From Bacillus carboniphilus (lineage in GTDB: Bacteria > Bacillota > Bacilli > Bacillales > JC228), in NCBI RefSeq assembly GCF_039522365.1, contig NZ_BAAADJ010000011.1, forward strand, positions 1 through 64,000: DNA of 64,000 nucleotides, read 5' to 3'. Positions 35,496 through 44,765 of the stretch are shown piece by piece. A program made the position numbers and the translations under genes. The notes under the pieces are model-generated. The model saw only the letters and a list, made by a program, of their open reading frames with translations. It was not told the DNA's origin and searched no databases. Position 1 is the first letter of the stretch, and every line of letters begins with the position of its first letter.

Positions 35496-36668
35496 ATGAA
35501 AACACAAAAAAAAGTTGGAGAAAGATTTGACTGGAATTTATGTTTAATTCTTTTCTTATTTTTCCTTGTTAGTATTGTTACAATTGCAAGTGCACAATCC
35601 ACAGACCCATTAGGAGTTAACTATGCCTTAAAACAGGGTATATTTTATATTATCGGCGCTATTATTATAGCTGTTGCGATGTATTTTGACCCTGAGCAAT
35701 ATCGAAAACTTTCGTGGTTTTTATATCTTGTGGGTATTTTATTACTAGCGTTTCTTTTAGTAGCTCCATCTTCATTATTGGCGGACCCTAAGATTAAAAG
35801 TTGGTATTACATACCTGGTTTAGGCTCATTACAACCATCTGAGTTTATGAAGACATTTTTAATTATTCTCCTCAGTCGAATAATTGTTGAGCATCATGAA
35901 AAGCACCAATTTAAAACGATTAAGACAGATTTTTGGCTATTAGGGAAAATTGGAATCCTTACTGGAATACCGCTTGGCCTTGTTATGTTACAACCTGACT
36001 TAGGGACTTCTTTAACTTTCATTGCCATTTTTTCAGGAATGGTACTTGTATCAGGTATTAACTGGAAAATTATAGTTCCTGTTTTTGGCTCAATTAGCAC
36101 AGTCGGAGTAACAGCAATACTAATGGTCATTTACTACCCTAGCTTTTTAGAAGAAAAATTTGGATTGGTTAAATACCAGTTTGATCGGATTTACACATGG
36201 CTTGATCCATATAATAATCCACAGGGCGAGGGATATAACCTTATTCAAGCGATGACCGCTATTGGTTCTGGGGAAATAACAGGGAAGGGATTTAACGATA
36301 AAGAGGTATTTGTTCCCGAACAACATACTGACTTTATTTTTTCTGTCATTGGAGAAGAATATGGTTTTATCGGCGCGAGTTTTGTTATCAGTTTATTCTT
36401 CCTATTAATTTATCACTTGATCAAAGTAGCATTGGAAACAAAGGACCCTTTTAGTTCCTATGTATGTGCAGGAATCATATGCATGATTACCTTCCATGTG
36501 TTTGAAAATATTGGCATGCAGCTTCAATTACTCCCTATAACAGGTATCCCACTACCTTTTATTAGCTCTGGAGGGAGTTCTCTAATGGGCTCTATGTTAG
36601 CCATGGGGGTTATATTTAGCATACGATTCCATCATAAAACGTACATGTTCTCTTCTGAAAAAAATTAG
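35496..36668 (+). CDS. rodA: SEDS family protein RodA/FtsW-like
   Basis: A 390-residue polytopic SEDS peptidoglycan glycosyltransferase with about ten helices. Key family residues appear in SLQPSEFMK, MLQPDLGTSLTF, GEGYNLIQAMTAIGSGEITGKGF, the catalytic-loop FVPEQHTDFIFSVIGEEYGF and GIPLPFISSGGSS. The length and motifs fit RodA of the elongation machinery (about 393 in B. subtilis). It stands alone upstream of the argS T-box. Confidence 0.88.
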   Translation: MKTQKKVGERFDWNLCLILFLFFLVSIVTIASAQSTDPLGVNYALKQGIFYIIGAIIIAVAMYFDPEQYRKLSWFLYLVGILLLAFLLVAPSSLLADPKIKSWYYIPGLGSLQPSEFMKTFLIILLSRIIVEHHEKHQFKTIKTDFWLLGKIGILTGIPLGLVMLQPDLGTSLTFIAIFSGMVLVSGINWKIIVPVFGSISTVGVTAILMVIYYPSFLEEKFGLVKYQFDRIYTWLDPYNNPQGEGYNLIQAMTAIGSGEITGKGFNDKEVFVPEQHTDFIFSVIGEEYGFIGASFVISLFFLLIYHLIKVALETKDPFSSYVCAGIICMITFHVFENIGMQLQLLPITGIPLPFISSGGSSLMGSMLAMGVIFSIRFHHKTYMFSSEKN

Positions 36669-36669
36669 G

Positions 36670-36697
36670 TTGACTTTTTTGAACGAAGCCTTATAAT
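36670..36697 (+). promoter_or_regulatory. argS leader promoter (sigma-A)
   Basis: TTGACT (36670-36675), 16-nt spacer and TATAAT (36692-36697), just after the rodA stop codon and upstream of the T-box leader. Confidence 0.8.
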
Positions 36698-36704
36698 AGT
36701 TAAA

Positions 36705-36945
36705 AATATCCATAAAATCATTGAAGAAGAGAGTAATCATTGGACGTTTTTAGCGAGTCAGGAGATGGTGGAAGCCTGATAAACAACCATTGGTGAACCG
36801 CACTTTGGAGATGTGTTTGTGAAACTAAGTAGCAAGCAACGGTGTGAGCCGTTATCTAATAAAAGTGGTCTATATGACTATTAGAGTGGTACCGCGGGAA
36901 TAGCTCGTCTCTTGTAAAGAGACGGGCTTTTTTTATTTTTTTTAA
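36705..36945 (+). promoter_or_regulatory. T-box riboswitch of argS (tRNA-Arg sensing)
   Basis: The conserved T-box AGAGTGGTACCGCGGG lies at 36883-36898, followed by a 12-bp terminator stem (AGCTCGTCTCTT with AAGAGACGGGCT, 36902-36928) and a T-run. The upstream part is a long stem I region. In the probable specifier loop, GTGAACCGCAC offers CGC (36799-36801), an arginine codon read by the tRNA-Arg at 315-391. Uncharged tRNA-Arg should favour the antiterminator and raise argS expression. Confidence 0.93.
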
Positions 36946-36959
36946 AGGAGTGTTTAACC

Positions 36960-38639
36960 TTGTTACATGAATTATGTTCCTCCCTATTAGCCCAGCACCT
37001 ACCTGAATTGAGTGAAGAAGAAATTGTTCATTTACTGGAGAAACCAAAACATAAGGATCATGGAGATGTTTCCTTCCCTTGCTTTACATTAGCTAAAACA
37101 AGAAGAACCTCTCCACATGCCATTGCCAAGGAGCTCAGCGAACAATTACAGAGCCCATATTTTACTTCAATCGAAGCTGTTGGGGCCTATGTTAACTTCT
37201 TTTTTAATCCAGAAGAAGTCGCTCCTAAAATAGTAAACAAAATTTTATCTGCTGGATCTGAATTTGGTAGCAACCAGCTTGGACATGGTTGTAGAATCGT
37301 TATCGACCTTTCTTCTCCAAATATTGCAAAGCCATTCTCAATGGGACATTTACGATCTACTGTCATAGGGAATTCATTAAGTCTGATTGGTAAGAAAAAC
37401 GGATATGATGTTGTAAAAATAAACTATGTTGGGGACTGGGGTACCCAGTTCGGCAAGTTAATCGTAGCTTTTTTAAAATGGGGTGACCTTGAAAAGGTTA
37501 AACAGAATCCAATTCCTGAACTATTCCAATTATACGTAAAGTTCCACCATGAAGCCGAGCAGAATCCCACTCTGGACGAAGAGGGTAGAAAAGCCTTTCA
37601 AGAATTAGAAGCTGGTAATGAAGAATATTTGAAACTGTGGACTTACTTTAGAGAGGTTTCTTTAGAAGCTTTTCAGAAAGTCTATCAACTTCTAGGCATT
37701 GACTTTGAATCATGGAAAGGTGAAGCTGCTTACAACCATAAGATGGACCATACTACTGACCTATTGAAAGAAAAAGACTTGTTAGTGGAATCTGATGGCG
37801 CAACGATTGTTCAGCTTGAAGAAGACAATCTACCTCCTTGTCTCATAAGAAAGAGAGATGGAGCCACTTTATACGCTACCAGGGACTTAACTGCAGCATA
37901 CGACCGTTATACCGAATTTAAATTCACCCAAGCTTTCTATGTAGTGGGACATGAACAATCCATACATTTCAAGCAAGTATTTGCGGTTTTAAAGAAACTA
38001 GGAGCACCTTTTGCTGAAAATATGGAGCATATTCCATTTGGCCTTTATTTAAAAGACGGACAAAAAATGTCTACTAGAAAAGGAAGAGTCATACTTCTAG
38101 AGGAAGTGTTGTTAGAATCCATTGAAAAAGCAAAGAAAAATATCGAAGAACGTAACCCATCATTCCCAGGTTTAGAAGAGGTGGCTAAACAAGTCGGTGT
38201 CGGCGCTATCCTTTTCAATGACTTAAAACAAGATCGGATGAATAACATTGAGTTTAATATGGACGACATGCTTCAATTTGAAGGAGAAACAGGACCATAC
38301 CTTCAATATACACATGCGAGAGCACAATCTATATTAAGAAAAGCCTCTGTGGAGGACAATATATTTACTGGGGATTCACACAGAAAAAGCTGGGAACTTA
38401 TCAAAAAACTTCATGAATTCCCATCGTCCGTTGAAACGGCTTTTACAAAGAGATCTCCAGCCATCGTGGCTCATTACCTATTAAAACTGGCAAAGTTATT
38501 TAACCAGTATTATAGCCAAGTGAAAATTCTCGAGGACACTCGTGAAAAAGAGTCGAGAATAGCTTTAGTAAAAGCCGTTACTATTGTTCTGGCGGAGGGA
38601 TTGAGACTTCTAGGAATGAAGGCACCCGATCAGATGTAA
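36960..38639 (+). CDS. argS: arginyl-tRNA synthetase
   Basis: A 559-residue class I synthetase. It has the N-terminal ArgS domain (KDHGDVSFPCFTLAK), the HIGH-type motif FSMGHLRST (127-135), the KMSKS-type motif KMSTRKGR, and the C-terminal DALR anticodon-binding domain (LQYTHARAQSILRK onwards). TTG at 36960 has AAAGGAG 9 bases upstream. It belongs to the shorter Bacillus ArgS type without a long N-terminal insertion. Regulated by the T-box just upstream. Confidence 0.93.
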   Translation: MLHELCSSLLAQHLPELSEEEIVHLLEKPKHKDHGDVSFPCFTLAKTRRTSPHAIAKELSEQLQSPYFTSIEAVGAYVNFFFNPEEVAPKIVNKILSAGSEFGSNQLGHGCRIVIDLSSPNIAKPFSMGHLRSTVIGNSLSLIGKKNGYDVVKINYVGDWGTQFGKLIVAFLKWGDLEKVKQNPIPELFQLYVKFHHEAEQNPTLDEEGRKAFQELEAGNEEYLKLWTYFREVSLEAFQKVYQLLGIDFESWKGEAAYNHKMDHTTDLLKEKDLLVESDGATIVQLEEDNLPPCLIRKRDGATLYATRDLTAAYDRYTEFKFTQAFYVVGHEQSIHFKQVFAVLKKLGAPFAENMEHIPFGLYLKDGQKMSTRKGRVILLEEVLLESIEKAKKNIEERNPSFPGLEEVAKQVGVGAILFNDLKQDRMNNIEFNMDDMLQFEGETGPYLQYTHARAQSILRKASVEDNIFTGDSHRKSWELIKKLHEFPSSVETAFTKRSPAIVAHYLLKLAKLFNQYYSQVKILEDTREKESRIALVKAVTIVLAEGLRLLGMKAPDQM

Positions 38640-38650
38640 GGTTACAATTT

Positions 38651-38880
38651 AAGCGGACTGTGGTTCCGTTATTTTAAAAAAAATGCCGGTTTTTCATGAG
38701 CAAGCGGACTCAGGGTCCGCTATTCACTATTTTTCAAGCATCTTGGTGCTGGATTTTAGTAAATAAGGCATCCTGTGTCCGCCTAACTTCTCAAGTGGGC
38801 ACTTTTTTACAAAATAGCGGATTGTGTGTCCGTTAAAAATTCTGAGGGGGACTCTGGTTCCGCTATTTGTGTATAAATGC
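38651..38880. repeat. GGAC...TCCGTTATT module array
   Basis: Five modules lie between argS and the ABC permease: GCGGACTGTGGTTCCGTTATT-like, GCGGACTCAGGGTCCGCTATT-like, two inverted ones (AAGGCATCCTGTGTCCGCC, AATAGCGGATTGTGTGTCCG) and GGACTCTGGTTCCGCTATT. Same family as 14699-15340 but without the 194-bp period. Confidence 0.82.
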
Positions 38881-38910
38881 CGGTTTTCTTGAGTAAGAAA
38901 TAGTATGAAA

Positions 38911-39684
38911 TTAATGTTGTCCCAATACACCTTTTTCCATTGCTGTTTTTTCACATTTAAAAAACACCACTAACCCTAACAGTAAATATACGGCGGAATT
39001 TCCTATTAGAGAAGCATAGTCTAAGCTTGAAAATGAACCTAATGTATAGCCTTCAATCATCATTTTTCTTATCATATCTACTCCTTTTACAAATGGAGCA
39101 AATTCTAACCATGGTGCTACTGAGATTGGAACAAAGGTTAGACCCATAAACACAAACTGCAGAATTTGTAAAAATGCATTTACCTGCTTTACGATAATAG
39201 CCATCCCTGCAATCATAAAGCTAATTCCATACATACTGAACAATGTAATGATGAGTACAGGCAATATGGACGTAATATTCAAATGAAGAGTCGTTTGTGC
39301 TGTCCACAAAGATAGTACTAGTAATACAGAAATAATAATAAGTTGTAAAATCGTACTTCCAATAATTCTGGATAAAAGAATCTTCCACGCGCCCATCGGT
39401 GACATATAAAGTTGTTCTAACGTTCCTAGCTGCGCTTCATTTGATATCACCCATCCGATATCCTGCATAGCCATCATAGCTAAGTACCAGAAAATATAGT
39501 TTACAATAACATACTGCACATTCGATTCCATCGTTGTCGGGTCTCCAACAATTTGTATACCAAAAAACATCATCAAGAAAATGCAGTAAAAAGTGACCAG
39601 CAAACTGATTGTATTAGGGAGATACCTTTTTAAATAGATTACTTCCCTGCGTATATTAGCATTAAAGAGATGCAGCAACTTCAT
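38911..39684 (-). CDS. ABC-2 type exporter permease
   Basis: A 257-residue membrane protein with six predicted helices and the ABC-2 family motif around SNEAQLGTLEQLYMSPMGAWKILLSRI. ATG at 39684 has AAAGGAG 9 bases upstream; an ATG three codons earlier overlaps that site. It overlaps the ATPase gene 3' end, so the two form one exporter. The substrate is unknown. Confidence 0.88.
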   Translation of the reverse strand: MKLLHLFNANIRREVIYLKRYLPNTISLLVTFYCIFLMMFFGIQIVGDPTTMESNVQYVIVNYIFWYLAMMAMQDIGWVISNEAQLGTLEQLYMSPMGAWKILLSRIIGSTILQLIIISVLLVLSLWTAQTTLHLNITSILPVLIITLFSMYGISFMIAGMAIIVKQVNAFLQILQFVFMGLTFVPISVAPWLEFAPFVKGVDMIRKMMIEGYTLGSFSSLDYASLIGNSAVYLLLGLVVFFKCEKTAMEKGVLGQH

Positions 39685-40645
39685 GGATTCCATCTCCTTT
39701 CACGATATTCATAAATGCTTGTTCAAAGTCTACGATTGTACGGTCAATTTTTTCAATGATAACTCCATATCTTTTAAGATGATCAATAATTTCATATAAT
39801 TCCTCACCATCTTGAATGGTAAAGTTTAAAACTGGGTTTCCTTGTTCATTTTGCTCGATAACGGTTAGAAATTTAGAGCTTAAATCTTTAATCTTCCCCT
39901 CTTGAATTGGAGATGATAGGGTGAATGCATAGGCTTTACTTTCAAACAAACTCAATAGGTGATCAACCTGTTCATCTGCTACAATTCTTCCTTTATTGAT
40001 AATCACTACCCGATCACAGATATCTTGGACCACCGGCATATCGTGCGAGCTCATTAAGATTGTTTTGCCTTCTAGCTTAGCAATGTCTTTTAAGATTTTC
40101 CTAATTTCATAGCTCGTTTCTACATCTAATCCTAAAGTCGGTTCATCCAAGAAGATAATATCCGTATCTGCTAATAAGGAAACGGCAATAGAGACCTTCT
40201 GCTGCATTCCTCTCGACAGAGTATTTACTTGCTCGTTTTCCTTTTCTTTCAGATTAAACATGGTTAGCAGTTCTTCAATTCTGTTTTGAACTGATTTCCT
40301 AGACTTCCCACGATTCCCCGCAAAGTACTCAAGATTCTCTTTTACAGTCATTCTCCAGTAAAGATTACGGTTACCTTCAAGTACAACACTAATATGTTGA
40401 AGGGCTTTTAAGCGCTTTTTATGAATGGATACTCCGTTAATCAGCACTTCCCCACTGTTTGGAACCAGTAAGCCACACATCATTTTTATAAAGGTTGTCT
40501 TCCCTGCCCCATTTGGTCCTAGAAGTCCTACGGTTTCTCCCTTTTCAATTTTAAGGCTGATTCCTTTCACTGCCTCAATGGTTTCTTTTGTTTTTCTTTT
40601 CTTATAGGTCTTTCCTAGATCATGAATTTCAAGTATCGGTCTCAC
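39662..40645 (-). CDS. ABC transporter ATP-binding protein (drug/lipid exporter type)
   Basis: A 327-residue ATPase: Walker A GPNGAGKTT, Q-loop, signature LSRGMQQKVSIAVSLL, Walker B IIFLDEPTLGLDVET, and the H-loop in SSHDMPVVQDICD. A C-terminal domain of about 100 residues follows, as in DrrA/NatA-like proteins. GTG start at 40645 with GGGAGG 7 bases upstream. It overlaps the permease gene by 23 bases. Confidence 0.9.
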   Translation of the reverse strand: MRPILEIHDLGKTYKKRKTKETIEAVKGISLKIEKGETVGLLGPNGAGKTTFIKMMCGLLVPNSGEVLINGVSIHKKRLKALQHISVVLEGNRNLYWRMTVKENLEYFAGNRGKSRKSVQNRIEELLTMFNLKEKENEQVNTLSRGMQQKVSIAVSLLADTDIIFLDEPTLGLDVETSYEIRKILKDIAKLEGKTILMSSHDMPVVQDICDRVVIINKGRIVADEQVDHLLSLFESKAYAFTLSSPIQEGKIKDLSSKFLTVIEQNEQGNPVLNFTIQDGEELYEIIDHLKRYGVIIEKIDRTIVDFEQAFMNIVKGDGIHEVAASL

Positions 40646-40752
40646 CTTTACGCCTCCCGTATAAAACTTTATATATACACGATACTGGAGACTTCCATAT
40701 TATTCCTCAGCCTCTAGACGGATTACTATTCCATACTGAGTGGGATTTTGAC

Positions 40753-40800
40753 GAAAAAAAGCCTGCATCCATCCAATAAATAAAAGGTGGGTGCAGGCTT
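40753..40800 (-). terminator. Terminator after the TauE permease gene
   Basis: On the minus strand AAGCCTGCACCCACC pairs with GGATGGATGCAGGCTT around an A/T-rich loop, followed by seven T, directly after the stop codon. Confidence 0.88.
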
Positions 40801-40803
40801 ACT

Positions 40804-41691
40804 CTATGAATTTGATACCATCCGTTTTCGCTTATTCATTATCTTCTTAACAATACTAGCAGCAAACAAAGAAATGAATACCGCCATAACAACAAGCCCC
40901 CATAGAGGAACTTTAAAGAGCTTCAACACAACACTTCCCATAATTGCGATATATAAATATGAGAGCCACTTCGCAGTCTCCTGATGTAGATAATATTTGG
41001 TTAGCTTTGCCCCGATCGGAGAACCTACCAATGCACCAACAATGAGTAAAAGTGCATTAGAGTAGTCGAAAGGGGTTTTAAGAGCATATGTAATAAAGCC
41101 TGCGATCACTATAAACAATACGGACATGAGACTTGTTCCAACCGCTTGTCTCGCCTGGAAGCCTAATAGTGTAATGAGTAATGGGACCATTAAAAATCCC
41201 CCACCCACACCTAAAGTAGTGGAAACAAAGCCTCCTGCAATACCAATAAATATGGTCTTTGCTAAAACATTTTTTATTTCTTGGTTTTTCCGTTCATTTT
41301 CAGCAGTGGCTGCTACTTCCCTCTTAGTTTCTTGTTTCATCTTCCACGCAAAATATAAGAGCAAAATAATATACAGCAATGGGATGACAACTTCATCTAA
41401 ACCTCTTTTACTGAGAAACATCACGAAGGGTTGAGCCACTTGGGTCGCCAATACTCCACTTACTCCTAAAATAACGGACATCTTCCATCTGATATTCTTT
41501 TGGCGAAGATGGGCGAATGCTCCCATCACACTAGTGGCAATTGAGAACAGAAGACTAACCATAATAGCTTCTACAGGCGAGAAACCAATTAAAAGTAAAA
41601 AAGGAGTTAAGATAAAACCGCCACCAACTCCGAAGAACCCAGATAATACACTAATTATGAGACCAACGAGCGGAAATGCAATCCATTCCAT
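40804..41691 (-). CDS. TauE/SafE family permease
   Basis: A 295-residue permease made of two repeated halves, each opening with a glycine-rich motif (GFFGVGGGFILTPFLL and TTLGVGGGFLMVPLLI). About eight helices with a charged loop near residues 120-140 (KQETKREVAATAENERKNQE). The family moves sulfite, sulfonates or other organic anions; substrate not evident here. Single-gene unit with its own terminator. Confidence 0.9.
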   Translation of the reverse strand: MEWIAFPLVGLIISVLSGFFGVGGGFILTPFLLLIGFSPVEAIMVSLLFSIATSVMGAFAHLRQKNIRWKMSVILGVSGVLATQVAQPFVMFLSKRGLDEVVIPLLYIILLLYFAWKMKQETKREVAATAENERKNQEIKNVLAKTIFIGIAGGFVSTTLGVGGGFLMVPLLITLLGFQARQAVGTSLMSVLFIVIAGFITYALKTPFDYSNALLLIVGALVGSPIGAKLTKYYLHQETAKWLSYLYIAIMGSVVLKLFKVPLWGLVVMAVFISLFAASIVKKIMNKRKRMVSNS

Positions 41692-41725
41692 GGCTTCCCC
41701 ACCTTTTCAAAATCAATAGTCCTTA

Positions 41726-43414
41726 TTATACCATGTCACTTTCATTTATTTTCCATACCTTATGGTAATCCACCCAACCCAAATCATTGATATGAACTTG
41801 CTTCAGCGAATCAGGATAGTGAACCTCCTGTTTCCATCTATATAACGGTAGAAATAAACCATTATCTATTAACCACTTTTCTAAAAGAAAAAATGTTCTT
41901 TGGGAATCCTCAATATAATCCTTCTGGAAAGACTGCTTTACTAAATCTTGTATATAATGACGTGTCTCGTTTCCCCATAAAAATTGACTCAACAGACTCT
42001 GAAAGACCATTACATAACTAGCTAAACGAGCCTCAAGTACTGGTTGTTCATATAAGACTAAATCCGCTTCCACCATAGATTCTCTTTTGTGGATGTCTTC
42101 AAAAGATACAACATGTAAGATCACTTTTATCCCTTTTCGAATTAAAAATGTCTTCAATGCCATCGCATCCTCTTCATTACCGGCACCATTAAAGGTCCAA
42201 ATTGTAATCGTTTGATTGTATGTAAACCTCTTGTTTTCTTGAATTTCTACTGATTCAGTTTCTTCATCCAACTTTATAAGTGAACCTATTCTTACACCCT
42301 TTTTTCTTATTTCATCCGTTTCTATCCTATATTGTTGAAGGAGATTAACTAATTGACACCTAACCTCTACATCCATCCTTTCTTCATTAAAGAAAATGAT
42401 TTTACCTCCAGGATCATACCTCTCCTTGGTCTTCCAGGATACAAAAGCCTCTTTCCAAAATGGGTAGTTTTGCAGATGAAATAGTCCTTCCATCTCATTT
42501 GAATGTAGCTCATTATACGAACCTCTATTTAACACCCACGCTTCTACTCGATCAATATATGGCCTCTCCCCAAAATAGTAATCATTAGCTTCTAAAATCG
42601 TTATATCTAAATGATTTTGTAATAAGCGAAAAGGTCCAGTCCCCATTGGAATATTGTTTTCGCCTTCTGAAAAAATAGATAACGCTGGATGAGCAACTAT
42701 CTCTAAAAACTGTGGATTTGGTTCATTTAGTTCAAATCTAATCTCAAAAGACCCTTCAGTTCTAATGGACTTAATGAACTGAGAGAGTGGTTCGTAATAA
42801 GAATACTGAAGACGCTCATAAGAGGAAATAACATCTGCTGCTTCAAGAGGCTTTCCGTTGTGAAAGGTTACACCCTTTCTTAAAATGAAGGTCCAAGTCG
42901 TATAGTCTTTTGTATGAAACCAATCTAATGCGATGTCTCCAACATATCTTCCACCTTCAATCTTCACCAACCTATTACAAACTAGCTGCAAAAAGTGTAA
43001 ATTCGTTCTTCTTAGTGGATTCTTCGGACTCAATCTTCCTAAAGGACGATAAAAGGGAATTCTAAGAATATCGATCGTTTCCCACGGTCTTCTCTCCCAT
43101 CCAAAAACACTCATGCTTTTGTTGTTTCCAACTGAATTAGTATCTAATAATGCAGCCTTATATTCATGAAGGCGTTCATTTTCAATTAAAGAAAACGGCG
43201 AAACCAATAACTTCACTCTCGAAGGATTTCCTCTACCAACACCTGAATCCCAAAGAATCCAATCCTTTCCTTCAAGCTTCTGAATGATTAGTTTAACGTT
43301 TCTATGAGAGCATCCCCATACATCAGCAATTAGTTTTGTAGGCACCGTTAAAGGTACATTTAACCTTTCTCCTGCCAACTTATAAAGTTCATAGTAATAT
43401 TTAAATAATTTTAT
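41726..43414 (-). CDS. SgrR-type transcriptional regulator with solute-binding domain
   Basis: The protein joins an N-terminal SgrR winged-helix domain (GCSHRNVKLIIQKLEGKDWILWDSGVGRGNPSRVKLLV) to an SBP family 5 domain (from about residue 100; DWFHTKDYTTWTFILRKGVTFHNGKPLEAADV). A TTG at 43378 opens the usual frame, but the family N-terminus (KLFKYYYELYKLAGERL) continues 12 codons upstream to an ATA at 43412-43414, 9 bases behind AAGGAGTG; no ATG, GTG or TTG occurs there. So the start may be ATA or a mutated ATG. It is divergent from an MFS transporter, a typical regulator-target pair. Confidence 0.82.
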   Translation of the reverse strand: MKLFKYYYELYKLAGERLNVPLTVPTKLIADVWGCSHRNVKLIIQKLEGKDWILWDSGVGRGNPSRVKLLVSPFSLIENERLHEYKAALLDTNSVGNNKSMSVFGWERRPWETIDILRIPFYRPLGRLSPKNPLRRTNLHFLQLVCNRLVKIEGGRYVGDIALDWFHTKDYTTWTFILRKGVTFHNGKPLEAADVISSYERLQYSYYEPLSQFIKSIRTEGSFEIRFELNEPNPQFLEIVAHPALSIFSEGENNIPMGTGPFRLLQNHLDITILEANDYYFGERPYIDRVEAWVLNRGSYNELHSNEMEGLFHLQNYPFWKEAFVSWKTKERYDPGGKIIFFNEERMDVEVRCQLVNLLQQYRIETDEIRKKGVRIGSLIKLDEETESVEIQENKRFTYNQTITIWTFNGAGNEEDAMALKTFLIRKGIKVILHVVSFEDIHKRESMVEADLVLYEQPVLEARLASYVMVFQSLLSQFLWGNETRHYIQDLVKQSFQKDYIEDSQRTFFLLEKWLIDNGLFLPLYRWKQEVHYPDSLKQVHINDLGWVDYHKVWKINESDMV

Positions 43415-43514
43415 ACACCCTCACTCCTTAAAAGGCGAAAATTTCTCATTTATTTTTTCTCTTTTTCTTCTACTTTTTTAACTCTATATTGAGAATACAC
43501 GATGTATTAGGAAG

Positions 43515-44747
43515 GTGAAAGGTCTGAAAAAACAAGTACGCTTTATCGGATTAGCAACAGGGGCTGCTGTTATGGGAGACTCCTTATTATATATTGTACT
43601 CCCCTTGTACTGGCAGGAGTTTGGACTTCAATCCATTTGGCAAGTCGGGGTCTTACTCGGAATCAATCGCTTCATTCGTTTACCAATCAACCCACTTGTT
43701 GGATATTTCTATACAAGATATCCCTATATTGTTGGTTTTTTTACTGCATTGTTCCTTGCCGTTTTGACAACCCTAGCATACAGTATTTTTCATGGCTTCT
43801 GGCTACTTCTTTTGATTCGCATTTTATGGGGAATTACATGGTCCTTTCTGAGACTTGGTGGAATACTAATGGTCCTTTCAATGGCACAAGATTCAAACCG
43901 CGGGGAGTTAATGGGAACTTATAATGGCACGTGGGGAATCGGAGCTCTAGTCGGTATGTTAGCAGGTGGTTGGGGTATTCTATGGATTGAAATGAAAGTC
44001 ATCTATTATATGTTTTCTGTTCTTATATTAGTCAGCAGTCTTATTCTCCTTACGACACAGAAAACAACACCAACAACTATTGATGAGGGTCCAGTAGAAA
44101 ATCATAAAACACACTCTGCATTTCTCGATTTATCTTGGCTTAAAGATATAGAGGTCGTTAAACTAATAGTCTCAGCTTGGTCTGTAGGATTTGTTTTCTT
44201 TGGGATTATTGGTTCCATATTACCTAATATCATTCAAGAAAGAATCGGCCATGAGTTAGTCTTAAGTAGTGTTACCATAACAGCAGCAGGCGTTGCCGCT
44301 TGCCTCCAAGCATTGCGATGGGGCTGGGAACCATATATCAATCCTTATTTCGGCAGATGGACGGATAAAAAGGGAAATAGGTCGTCACTTTTCCCACTAC
44401 TTCTACTAACAGCAAGCATACTGTTAGGAGTCATTGCTTTCACCGAAGGAAACACCATTCTCCTTCTTGTAATCATAGTCCAATTATTCTCTTCAATGAT
44501 TGTCACAACAAGCGACACACTAGCTTCTGATTATGCGAGTACTAGGCATCAAGTGCGGACTATGACAGGTTATACAATCGGCATAGACCTTGGAGCTGCT
44601 TTTGGTCCATTACTTGCATTTGCCATTTATGATTTTGGCTCTTTGACATGGTCAATTCTTTTAGCATCTATTATTCTTTTGGCTACCGGTCTATTATGGG
44701 TCATGTTCAATTCTGGTGTAATTAATGTAAAAAACCCTCGCTCATAA
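43515..44747 (+). CDS. MFS transporter
   Basis: A 410-residue major facilitator with about 12 helices and a longer central loop (QKTTPTTIDEGPVENHKTH). The A-motif equivalent lies in GYFYTRYPYIVGF and GRWTDKKGNRS. GTG at 43515 follows AGGAAG; the exact start is uncertain. It is divergent from the SgrR-type regulator (100-base gap), which likely controls it. Sugar or drug efflux is possible; nothing in the sequence fixes the substrate. Confidence 0.87.
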   Translation: MKGLKKQVRFIGLATGAAVMGDSLLYIVLPLYWQEFGLQSIWQVGVLLGINRFIRLPINPLVGYFYTRYPYIVGFFTALFLAVLTTLAYSIFHGFWLLLLIRILWGITWSFLRLGGILMVLSMAQDSNRGELMGTYNGTWGIGALVGMLAGGWGILWIEMKVIYYMFSVLILVSSLILLTTQKTTPTTIDEGPVENHKTHSAFLDLSWLKDIEVVKLIVSAWSVGFVFFGIIGSILPNIIQERIGHELVLSSVTITAAGVAACLQALRWGWEPYINPYFGRWTDKKGNRSSLFPLLLLTASILLGVIAFTEGNTILLLVIIVQLFSSMIVTTSDTLASDYASTRHQVRTMTGYTIGIDLGAAFGPLLAFAIYDFGSLTWSILLASIILLATGLLWVMFNSGVINVKNPRS

Positions 44748-44755
44748 GGCGAGGG
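44730..44755 (-). terminator. Terminator for 44766-45308, inside the MFS 3' end
   Basis: CCCTCGC pairs perfectly with GCGAGGG around TCATAAG, with a T-run on the minus strand. It overlaps the last MFS codons and stop, so one hairpin serves convergent genes. Confidence 0.82.
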
Positions 44756-44765
44756 CTCTATTTCA

